Below are positions 4,740 to 9,838 of a stretch of 9,838 nt of DNA, piece after piece. This DNA comes from an uncultured Eubacteriales bacterium (GTDB taxonomy: Bacteria; Bacillota; Clostridia; Oscillospirales; CAG-272). The stretch is from the NCBI GenBank assembly GCA_934417455.1, contig CAKRWK010000025.1:1-9838 (forward strand), given 5' to 3'. How positions within the stretch are numbered: the first letter of the stretch is position 1; each line of letters begins with the position of its first letter. The translations under genes and the position numbers were made by a program. Under the pieces are notes generated by a model. It saw only the letters and a list, made by a program, of their open reading frames with translations. It was not told the DNA's origin and did no database searches.

Positions 4740-5804
4740 ATGAAACCTGTTGTAACTTTGAGAGAACACATGAAAGAGCAGGGGATCGACGCTTTTCTTT
4801 GCTTTGACGAACTGAACCAGCGCTACCTTTCCGGGTTCGCTTTCACGGACGGCTTTCTTCTGATCACGGCGGAGAGCGCGTACCTTGTGACGGATTTCCG
4901 CTACCTGGAGCACGCCGAAAAAGAGGCATATGCCGATTTCAAGGTTCTGATTCCCGACGACCGCACCGCATTTCTGAAAGACGTTTTCGGAAAAGAGGAC
5001 GTGCATACCGTGGCCATGGAAGGAAAGAGTGTGCCGTTCGCCACGTTGTGTACCTACGAGGAAAAGTATCCGGACATCGCGTTTGTCGACATCGGTGACG
5101 CGGTGGAACGCATCCGTCAGCTGAAAACGCCGGAAGAGCTCGCCCTCATGCAGAAGGCGCAGGATATTACCGACCTTGCCTTCTCGAAAATCGTGGAAGT
5201 GCTGACCCCCGATATGACGGAGATGGACGTGGCGGCCGAACTCGAATACATCATGCGCAAAAACGGCGCGACGGGCTTTGCCTTTGACACGATTTCCGTG
5301 TCCGGCGACGCGAGCGCCCTGCCGCACGGCACTCCCCGCAACGTAAAACTCCGTCCCGGCTTTCTGACGATGGACTTCGGCGCAAAGTACAACGGCTACT
5401 GCTCCGACATGACCCGTACCGTCGTCATCGGCAAGGCCGACGCCGACATCCGCCGCGTATACGAAACTGTTCTGCACGCGCAGACTGCCGTTCTCGAAGC
5501 ACTGCACGAAGGCGTTGATTGCGGGGAAATGGACAAAATCGCACGCGACATTATTGATAAGGAATATCCTGGCACGTTCGGCCACGGTCTCGGCCATTCG
5601 GTCGGCCTTTACATTCACGAATCGCCGGCCATGAACCGTCGTTCTTTCGGCCGCAAACTCCGCGCCGGAGAGATTGTGACGGTGGAACCGGGCATTTATC
5701 TGCAGGGGAAATACGGCTGTCGCATTGAGGACATGGTGGCCGTGACGCCCTCGGGAATCATGAATTTCACCCATTCCCGCAAGGATTTGATTGAAATTTA
5801 TTGA
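4740..5804 (+). CDS. pepP: Xaa-Pro aminopeptidase, M24 family (aminopeptidase P)
   Basis: This 354-residue cytoplasmic metallopeptidase removes N-terminal residues that precede proline. The N-terminal creatinase-like domain covers about residues 1-125 and the pita-bread M24 domain about 130-354. The dinuclear metal ligands are all visible: Asp212 (MDFGAKYNG), Asp223 (SDMTRTVV), His286 (GHGLGHSVGLYIHE), Glu316 (VTVEPGIYL) and Glu330 (CRIEDM). His196 in LPHG is the usual substrate-side histidine. The start is ATG 4740, five bases after GGAGG; an in-frame ATG at 4716 lacks such a site. A 6-bp hairpin (4710-4727) ends directly before the ribosome site and holds the preceding gene's stop in its loop. 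The pepP-efp order is well conserved in Bacillota and links both genes to proline-rich proteins. Confidence 0.95.
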   Translation: MKPVVTLREHMKEQGIDAFLCFDELNQRYLSGFAFTDGFLLITAESAYLVTDFRYLEHAEKEAYADFKVLIPDDRTAFLKDVFGKEDVHTVAMEGKSVPFATLCTYEEKYPDIAFVDIGDAVERIRQLKTPEELALMQKAQDITDLAFSKIVEVLTPDMTEMDVAAELEYIMRKNGATGFAFDTISVSGDASALPHGTPRNVKLRPGFLTMDFGAKYNGYCSDMTRTVVIGKADADIRRVYETVLHAQTAVLEALHEGVDCGEMDKIARDIIDKEYPGTFGHGLGHSVGLYIHESPAMNRRSFGRKLRAGEIVTVEPGIYLQGKYGCRIEDMVAVTPSGIMNFTHSRKDLIEIY

Positions 5805-5863
5805 TTTTTTGACGGCAATTATCGGATTTTTTGAAAAAAACGCAAAAAAATTGTTTTTCCCCC

Positions 5864-5892
5864 TTGAAAAATTCTGTGTTTTATTGTAAAAT
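5864..5892 (+). promoter_or_regulatory. Predicted sigma-A promoter of efp
   Basis: TTGAAA (5864-5869), 17 bases and TAAAAT (5887-5892) give a start near 5899 and a leader of about 80 nt. The 59 bases before it, after pepP, are AT-rich with no convincing terminator, so readthrough from pepP is possible. Confidence 0.75.
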
Positions 5893-5981
5893 AAATCGGT
5901 ATGGACGGAAGCGTGCCTGCGGCGGAACGGCATCTTTCGTCAAAATTCAAATCGACCGCCGTAGAAAAGGATAAAAAAGAT

Positions 5982-6539
5982 ATGTTAACAGCAGGCGATT
6001 TCAAAAACGGTCTTACCTTTGAAATGGACGGTAAGGTGTATCAGGTAATTGAATTCCAGCACGTGAAACCCGGCAAAGGTGCCGCCTTTGTCAGAACCAA
6101 GTATAAGGACGTCGTCACCGGCGCCATCCGTGAAGCGTCGTTCAACCCGACGGCGAAATTCGAGAATGCCGTCATTGAGCGCCGTGACCTCGAATATCTC
6201 TACAACGACGGCGACCTCTACTACTTCATGGACTCCGAAACGTACGAGCAGATTCCTCTCAATAAGGAAAAACTCGGCGACAACTTCAAGTTTGTCAAGG
6301 AAAACACCGTGTGCCGTATTTCTTCTTGGAAGGGCAACGTGTTTGCTGTGGATCCTCCGACGTTTGTCGAACTCAAAGTGACGGAAACTGAGCCCGGCGT
6401 CCGCGGTGATACGGCCACGAACGTAACTAAACCCGCCACGTTGGAAACCGGCGCCGTTATCAAGGTTCCGATTTTCATCAACGAAGGCGACCTTCTCAGA
6501 ATCGACACGAGAACGGGCGAATACCTCGAGCGTGCCTGA
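5982..6539 (+). CDS. efp: Translation elongation factor P
   Basis: At 185 residues this is full-length EF-P, which binds between the ribosomal P and E sites and speeds peptide-bond formation at consecutive prolines. The N-terminal KOW-like domain contains [14 protein letters not shown], with Lys32 at the tip of the loop; in Bacillus this lysine carries 5-aminopentanol. The two OB domains follow (about 65-125 and 130-185), with the conserved C-terminal segment [19 protein letters not shown] 5982 gives the family N-terminus ([10 protein letters not shown]). Its ribosome site is weak (AAAGG about 11 bases upstream). An in-frame ATG at 5901 would add 27 residues but sits almost on the predicted transcript start. 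It is co-directional with pepP and likely co-transcribed with the CD1247-type gene 45 bp downstream. Confidence 0.97.
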   Translation: MLTAGDFKNGLTFEMDGKVYQVIEFQHVKPGKGAAFVRTKYKDVVTGAIREASFNPTAKFENAVIERRDLEYLYNDGDLYYFMDSETYEQIPLNKEKLGDNFKFVKENTVCRISSWKGNVFAVDPPTFVELKVTETEPGVRGDTATNVTKPATLETGAVIKVPIFINEGDLLRIDTRTGEYLERA

Positions 6540-6584
6540 ATACGGTCTTCTTCGACCGGTGATATGTGAAAGGATGAAACAGTT

Positions 6585-7082
6585 ATGAATTTAACCGAAA
6601 AAGCCGCTTACTTGCAGGGCCTTGCCGAAGGCCTCGGTGTGGATGACGCCACAAAAGAAGGTAAAGTCATCAAAGAACTTCTGACGCTTGTTTCCGACAT
6701 GGCGGACAAACTGGAAGCCGTGGACGGAGAACTCACCGAACTTCGCGATTATATCGAAGAGGTGGACGAGGATCTCGGCTCCGTCGAGGAAGACCTGTAC
6801 GGCGACGACGAAGACGCCGATGAGGACGAGGAAGACGACGGAGACGACGGAGACGGTTACTACGAAATGGTGTGCCCCTCCTGCGGCGAAACCATCTGTT
6901 TTGACGAGTCTCTCGATACGGATGAACTTGTCTGCCCGGCAAGCGGCGAGAAAATCACCGACATCGAAATCTGCGACGGCAAGTGCGATACCTGCGAAGA
7001 TGAGGACTGCGACGCGAAGCAGGAATTCTTTCGGATACGCGAAATGGCACCGGAATGTGAATTTCCGGTGCTTTTTATGTAA
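6585..7082 (+). CDS. CD1247-type acidic zinc-ribbon protein
   Basis: This 165-residue protein matches the CD1247 N-terminal-domain family of Bacillota, whose function is unknown. The N-terminus MNLTEKAAYLQGLAEGLG leads into a helical, probably coiled-coil region (about 25-70). A very acidic linker (about 73-91, nearly all Asp and Glu) follows, then a zinc-ribbon segment starting CPSCGETICFDES. The second knuckle reads CPASGEK, so the usual fourth ligand is Ser120. Extra cysteines follow at 130, 134, 137 and 142 (CDGKCDTCEDEDC). The final dozen residues (about 153-165, ending EFPVLFM) are encoded by an intrinsic terminator hairpin and its U-tract, and the TAA lies beyond the tract. No upstream stop exists in this frame, so a slipped or mutated ancestral stop is possible. 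It is likely co-transcribed with efp. Confidence 0.8.
   Translation: MNLTEKAAYLQGLAEGLGVDDATKEGKVIKELLTLVSDMADKLEAVDGELTELRDYIEEVDEDLGSVEEDLYGDDEDADEDEEDDGDDGDGYYEMVCPSCGETICFDESLDTDELVCPASGEKITDIEICDGKCDTCEDEDCDAKQEFFRIREMAPECEFPVLFM
7047..7076 (+). terminator. Intrinsic terminator inside the 3' end of the CD1247-type gene
   Basis: The arms GCACCGGAA (7047-7055) and TTCCGGTGC (7063-7071) with a 7-base loop are followed by TTTTT (7072-7076). The gene's stop codon (7080-7082) comes after the U-tract, so transcripts ending at the usual distance could lack it. Confidence 0.85.
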
Positions 7083-7109
7083 AAACAGTGGATTTTTTGG
7101 ATTTTGCTA

Positions 7110-7138
7110 TTGACATTTTATAAAAATAGTGGTAGAAT
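7110..7138 (+). promoter_or_regulatory. Predicted sigma-A promoter of rplU-prp-rpmA
   Basis: A perfect TTGACA (7110-7115), 17-base spacer and TAGAAT (7133-7138) predict a start near 7145. This is one of the best promoters in the window, as expected for ribosomal protein genes. Confidence 0.85.
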
Positions 7139-7144
7139 AGTACG

Positions 7145-7225
7145 ACGCTTGCAGACAGGCTCTTTTAAGTGCGGCATTTCGCACGCCTATCGCAGCGATT
7201 TTACACGAAAGTGAGGTGCTTTTTC
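7145..7225 (+). promoter_or_regulatory. Candidate L21 (rplU) autoregulatory mRNA leader
   Basis: About 80 nt of untranslated leader lies between the promoter and rplU. It has a hairpin GTGCG/CGCAC (7169-7184) and a purine-rich segment merging into the ribosome site GAGGTG (7212-7217). An L21 leader motif is known upstream of rplU in Bacillota. The position and size fit, but I could not test it against the motif model. Confidence 0.5.
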
Positions 7226-7534
7226 ATGTTCGCTATTTTTGTAACGGGCGGAAAGCAGTACAAGGTCACCGAAGGAGACGTTATCTTCGTCGAGAAACTC
7301 GGTGTCGAGGAAGGCGAGACCTACACCTTTGATAAGGTTCTGGCACTCAGCGGCGATACTCTGACGCTTGGCGCTCCCTATGTCGAAGGCGCGAAAGTCA
7401 CGGCCGATGTCGTGAAGAACGGCAAGTCGAAGAAAATCGACGTCATCAAGTATAAGTCCAAAAAGAACGAAAAGAAGAAAATCGGACATCGTCAGGCTTA
7501 TACCAAGGTTCGCATCGCGAAAATCGAAGGTTAA
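7226..7534 (+). CDS. rplU: Ribosomal protein L21 (bL21)
   Basis: This 102-residue protein of the large ribosomal subunit binds 23S rRNA. The opening [14 protein letters not shown] and the tail [19 protein letters not shown] (lysine-rich, ending at 102) are diagnostic, and the length is exactly typical. ATG 7226 follows GAGGTG by eight bases; the open frame upstream falls in the leader and is not L21-like. It is the first gene of the conserved Bacillota order rplU-prp-rpmA. The prp start lies eight bases after its stop. Confidence 0.97.
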   Translation: MFAIFVTGGKQYKVTEGDVIFVEKLGVEEGETYTFDKVLALSGDTLTLGAPYVEGAKVTADVVKNGKSKKIDVIKYKSKKNEKKKIGHRQAYTKVRIAKIEG

Positions 7535-7542
7535 TTCTTTCT

Positions 7543-7899
7543 ATGACGACCATTATCTTTTATAAGTCCGGCGGATTTTATTACGGATTCGAGGAACAGG
7601 GACATACGGGATACGGCGAGTCGGGGGACGACGTTCTCTGTGCGGCGCTGTCGAGTATGACCATGTTGATTATCAATGCGATTGAAGTATCTTATGCGTG
7701 CGATGTGGATTATCACATTGACGAAAAAACGGCGGATATACGCATGATAGCAAAATCGGCGCTTCCGAAATACGAGAAAAACGAAAAGAAGCAGTTTGCT
7801 GTTTCCGGGCTTATACAGGCGTACTTCTTTCAGCTCATGGATCTTGTCGAGGAGTATTACGAATTCCTTGACGTCAAAGAGGTCGAGCGGGAGTTGTGA
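7543..7899 (+). CDS. prp: Ribosomal-processing cysteine protease Prp (YsxB)
   Basis: This 118-residue cysteine protease removes the N-terminal extension of ribosomal protein L27 in Bacillota. The catalytic pair is visible: His21 in GHTGYGESG and Cys33 in [12 protein letters not shown], with the flexible loop between them. It lies between rplU and rpmA, the standard place, and its substrate is encoded 37 bp downstream with the expected cleavage site. Its ribosome site is weak (GAAGG inside the end of rplU), so translation is probably coupled to rplU and kept low. The C-terminal half ends in an acidic helix ([18 protein letters not shown]), also usual for the family. Confidence 0.95.
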   Translation: MTTIIFYKSGGFYYGFEEQGHTGYGESGDDVLCAALSSMTMLIINAIEVSYACDVDYHIDEKTADIRMIAKSALPKYEKNEKKQFAVSGLIQAYFFQLMDLVEEYYEFLDVKEVEREL

Positions 7900-7936
7900 C
7901 GCAACACCAACCGAATCTGAGATGGAGGTAAACGAA

Positions 7937-8218
7937 ATGTTGAGAATCAGTTTGCAATTCTTCGCTCACAAAAAGGGCGTAGGTTCTACGAAGAACGGCC
8001 GTGATTCCGAATCCAAGCGCCTCGGCGCGAAGAAGGCGGACGGTCAGGCTGTCGTTGCCGGCAACATTCTTGTCCGTCAGCGCGGCACCAAAATTCATCC
8101 CGGCAAGAACGTCGGCATCGGTTCCGACGACACGTTGTTCGCTCTTGCGGACGGTACCGTGAAGTTCGAGCACATCACCGGCGGCAGAAAACGCGTCAGC
8201 GTTTATACCGAAGAATGA
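7937..8218 (+). CDS. rpmA: Ribosomal protein L27 (bL27) with cleavable N-terminus
   Basis: This 93-residue protein has an N-terminus that reaches the peptidyl transferase centre after processing. It opens [20 protein letters not shown]: the motif LQFF/AHKKG is the Prp cleavage site, with the cut expected between Phe9 and Ala10. The core [18 protein letters not shown] and [20 protein letters not shown] are diagnostic. The ATG follows GGAGG by eight bases. In many Bacillota obg comes next; here the transcript ends at a strong terminator seven bases after the stop. Confidence 0.97.
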   Translation: MLRISLQFFAHKKGVGSTKNGRDSESKRLGAKKADGQAVVAGNILVRQRGTKIHPGKNVGIGSDDTLFALADGTVKFEHITGGRKRVSVYTEE

Positions 8219-8224
8219 TTTTTC

Positions 8225-8256
8225 AAAAAAAGAGCAGGTATATTCTGCTCTTTTTT
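8225..8256 (+). terminator. Intrinsic terminator of rplU-prp-rpmA
   Basis: GAGCAG (8232-8237) and CTGCTC (8245-8250) form the core around a 7-base loop. They are flanked by seven A and six T, extending the stem to 12 bp with the U-tract on the plus strand. Confidence 0.92.
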
Positions 8257-8316
8257 GCGATTTTCGCGGATTTTCCGCGCCGAAATCGCCCGGTGCGTGC
8301 GCCGTCGCTTTCGCGA
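8257..8316. other. GC-rich structured stretch between rpmA and galE
   Basis: Directly after the rpmA terminator, GCGATTT (8257-8263) pairs with AAATCGC (8283-8289) and CGCGGA (8265-8270) with TCCGCG (8274-8279) around a TTT loop. A smaller hairpin TCGC/GCGA follows (8305-8316). The U-tracts expected of terminators are missing. It may be part of the galE leader. No promoter with good -35 and -10 elements was found between here and galE. Confidence 0.5.
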
Positions 8317-8373
8317 TATGTTGGGCCGCGCGCCGTATCCCTTTTGTCATACCTTAATTAGGAGGATAAAAAT

Positions 8374-9399
8374 ATGTCTATTCTTGTTACGGGCGGTACC
8401 GGTTACATCGGCTCCCATACCGTCGTGGAACTGCTGAACGCCGGAGCAGATGTCGTGATTGTGGACAATCTCTCCAACAGTAAACTCTGCGTGCTTGACC
8501 GCATCGAAAAAATCACGGGAAAGCGTCCGACGTTTGTCCGTTGCGACCTGCTTGACCGCGATGCTTTGGATGCCGTTTTTGCGGCACACCCGGCGATTGA
8601 CTCGGTGATTCACTTTGCCGGTCTCAAAGCCGTCGGTGAATCCTGCGCACAGCCGCTCCGTTATTATCATAACAACCTGACAGGTACCTTCTTCCTGCTC
8701 GAATGCATGAAGAAATACGGTGTGCACCGCATTGTCTTTTCTTCGTCCGCTACGGTGTACGGTACGCCGAAAACCGTTCCCATCAAGGAAGATTTTCCGC
8801 TGTCCACCACCAATCCATATGGCGAGACGAAACTCATGATTGAACGCATCCTGAAGGACTGCGCGACGGCAGACCCGACGCTTTCGGCCTGTATTCTCCG
8901 TTACTTCAATCCCATCGGCGCGCATGAAAGCGGCCTTATCGGAGAAGATCCGCGCGGCATTCCCAACAACCTTCTGCCGTACATTGCCAAAGTGGCGGCC
9001 GGAAAACTCGAATGCGTCAACGTGTTCGGCAACGACTATGATACGCCCGACGGCACCGGCGTGCGCGACTACATTCACGTGGTCGACCTGGCCAAGGCGC
9101 ACCTGAAGGCGCTGGATTATACGAAAACGCTGCACGGCGTCGATTATATCAATATCGGTACGGGCAACGGCTATTCCGTGCTCGACATGATTCGCGCGTT
9201 CGGCGAAGCGTGGGGAGCCCCTGTCAAATATCGCATCGCACCCCGCCGCCCCGGCGACATTGCCACCTGCTATGCCGACCCGACCAAAGCCAAAGAAGTG
9301 CTTGGCTGGGAAGCACAGTATGACCTTCGGAGGATGTGCGAAGATTCCGCCCGTTGGCAGAGAAATAACCCGGACGGCTATCCCGACGATAACGCCTGA
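8374..9399 (+). CDS. galE: UDP-glucose 4-epimerase
   Basis: This 341-residue cytoplasmic NAD-dependent short-chain dehydrogenase-type enzyme interconverts UDP-galactose and UDP-glucose for galactose use and glycan precursors. The NAD-binding motif GGTGYIG lies at residues 7-13. Asp31 and the DNLSNS segment follow, then HFAGLKAVGES. The catalytic Ser lies in FSSSATVYG (Ser125), and the catalytic Tyr149 and Lys153 in NPYGETK. RYFNPIGAH and DGTGVRDYIHVVDLAKAH are typical GalE blocks. The length matches bacterial GalE (about 330-340). The ATG is preceded by AGGAGG with the right spacing. Its stop overlaps the next start by one base, so the two genes form an operon. A link with the beta-galactosidase at the other end of the window is plausible biochemically but not shown by operon structure. 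Confidence 0.97.
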   Translation: MSILVTGGTGYIGSHTVVELLNAGADVVIVDNLSNSKLCVLDRIEKITGKRPTFVRCDLLDRDALDAVFAAHPAIDSVIHFAGLKAVGESCAQPLRYYHNNLTGTFFLLECMKKYGVHRIVFSSSATVYGTPKTVPIKEDFPLSTTNPYGETKLMIERILKDCATADPTLSACILRYFNPIGAHESGLIGEDPRGIPNNLLPYIAKVAAGKLECVNVFGNDYDTPDGTGVRDYIHVVDLAKAHLKALDYTKTLHGVDYINIGTGNGYSVLDMIRAFGEAWGAPVKYRIAPRRPGDIATCYADPTKAKEVLGWEAQYDLRRMCEDSARWQRNNPDGYPDDNA

Positions 9400-9838
9400 T
9401 GGACTTCATTACGGGGAAACGCCTGTTTCTTCTCGACATGGACGGCACGTTGTATCTTGGCAACCGACTTTTTGAAAGAACGCCTGAATTTCTTGAAAAA
9501 ATAAAGAAAAACGGCGGCAGATATGTGTTTGTCACCAACAATTCTTCCAAAAGCGCGGCGGCCTATGTGCAAAAACTTGCCGGGCTCGGCATTGCGGCCG
9601 CGGAGGACGAGTTCTTCACGTCCACCGAAGCCACCGGGCTGTGTATTAACAGACAGTGTCCCGACGTCCTCTTCTATGTCCTCGGAACGGCCTCTTTTGT
9701 CAGGCAACTGACGGATGCCGGCGTGCGTCTGACGGAGGATGCCCATGCCCCCGGTATCGGCGGCGTGCTCCTTTCCAACGACACGGAGTTGACCTTCGGA
9801 AAACTGTACGCGGCGTCGGAACTTCTGACAGCCGGCGT
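9399..9838 (+). CDS. HAD-IIA (NagD-like) sugar phosphatase, 5' part
   Basis: The first 146 codons are present; the gene runs off the window. It is a HAD-superfamily subclass IIA hydrolase, the group with NagD and p-nitrophenyl phosphatases, which remove phosphate from sugar phosphates and nucleotides. Motif I is LLDMDGTLYLGNRLF (Asp13 nucleophile, Asp15) and motif II is VTNNSSKS (Thr46). The region after residue about 90 (VLGTASFVRQL, then GGVLLSNDTEL) fits the start of the C2 cap domain. Motifs III and IV are outside. The ATG uses the TGATG overlap with the galE stop, which indicates translational coupling. The pairing with galE suggests a sugar phosphate or nucleotide sugar role, but the substrate cannot be told from this part. 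Confidence 0.9.
   Translation, partial: MDFITGKRLFLLDMDGTLYLGNRLFERTPEFLEKIKKNGGRYVFVTNNSSKSAAAYVQKLAGLGIAAAEDEFFTSTEATGLCINRQCPDVLFYVLGTASFVRQLTDAGVRLTEDAHAPGIGGVLLSNDTELTFGKLYAASELLTAG

Noticed and set aside
5805..5863. A/T-run region after pepP as a terminator
   Set aside because: There are runs of A and T, but no GC-containing stem of useful length.
4695..5933. Long minus-strand open frame (about 412 codons)
   Set aside because: It lies opposite pepP, whose catalytic residues are all present on the plus strand. Its translation is rich in Arg, His and Val with no family signal, as expected for an antisense shadow in a GC-biased gene.
6543..6558. Hairpin CGGTC/GACCG between efp and the CD1247-type gene
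   Set aside because: The stem is only 5 bp and no U-tract follows, so it is not a terminator; the two genes are probably co-transcribed.
8347..9135. Minus-strand open frame of about 262 codons
   Set aside because: It is antisense to galE, which is unambiguous, and has no recognisable domain or ribosome site.

Overview
The window reads as a chromosomal stretch of a Bacillota (Firmicutes) genome of roughly 50-55% GC, probably Clostridia or Negativicutes. Four things point there: the rplU-prp-rpmA cluster with an L27 that carries the Firmicutes-type cleavable N-terminus, the pepP-efp neighbourhood, a CD1247-type acidic zinc-ribbon protein, and near-consensus sigma-A promoters with 17-bp spacers. 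The class cannot be settled from sequence alone.

Layout. Positions 1-1311 hold a sugar-utilisation pair: the 5' end of a LacZ-type GH2 beta-galactosidase (minus strand) diverging from an AraC-family regulator (plus strand). The regulator is interrupted by a single in-frame TAG. The two promoters overlap and share one palindromic -10 box. Positions 1312-1758 have no protein gene; they hold two tandem copies of a 188-bp hairpin-rich repeat, with a tRNA T-arm relic between them, next to an intact tRNA-Arg(CCG). Positions 1937-3209 hold a short QueG-like epoxyqueuosine reductase (minus), a 54-residue charged small protein (plus), and a tRNA-Gly(UCC)/tRNA-Arg(ACG) operon (minus).

From 3297 onward everything is on the plus strand. 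First comes yqeG, a TIM-barrel endonuclease IV-like protein and an M24 aminopeptidase P, tightly spaced. Next is efp with a CD1247-type protein behind it. Then rplU-prp-rpmA with its own promoter, candidate L21 leader and strong terminator. Last is galE overlapping the start of a HAD-IIA phosphatase that runs off the end.

How the genes fit together. EF-P relieves ribosome stalling at proline runs, and aminopeptidase P removes residues in front of proline. Prp cleaves the N-terminus of the L27 encoded just downstream. QueG acts on tRNA wobble queuosine, so most of the core block serves translation. LacZ, its regulator and GalE form a possible lactose/galactose theme at the two ends, but they are not in one operon.

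I did not find a clear new multi-gene defence or mobile system. The observations most worth checking are the amber-interrupted regulator, the shared palindromic -10 box, the tandem structured repeats with a tRNA relic, and an intrinsic terminator placed inside the last codons of the CD1247-type gene, before its stop codon.
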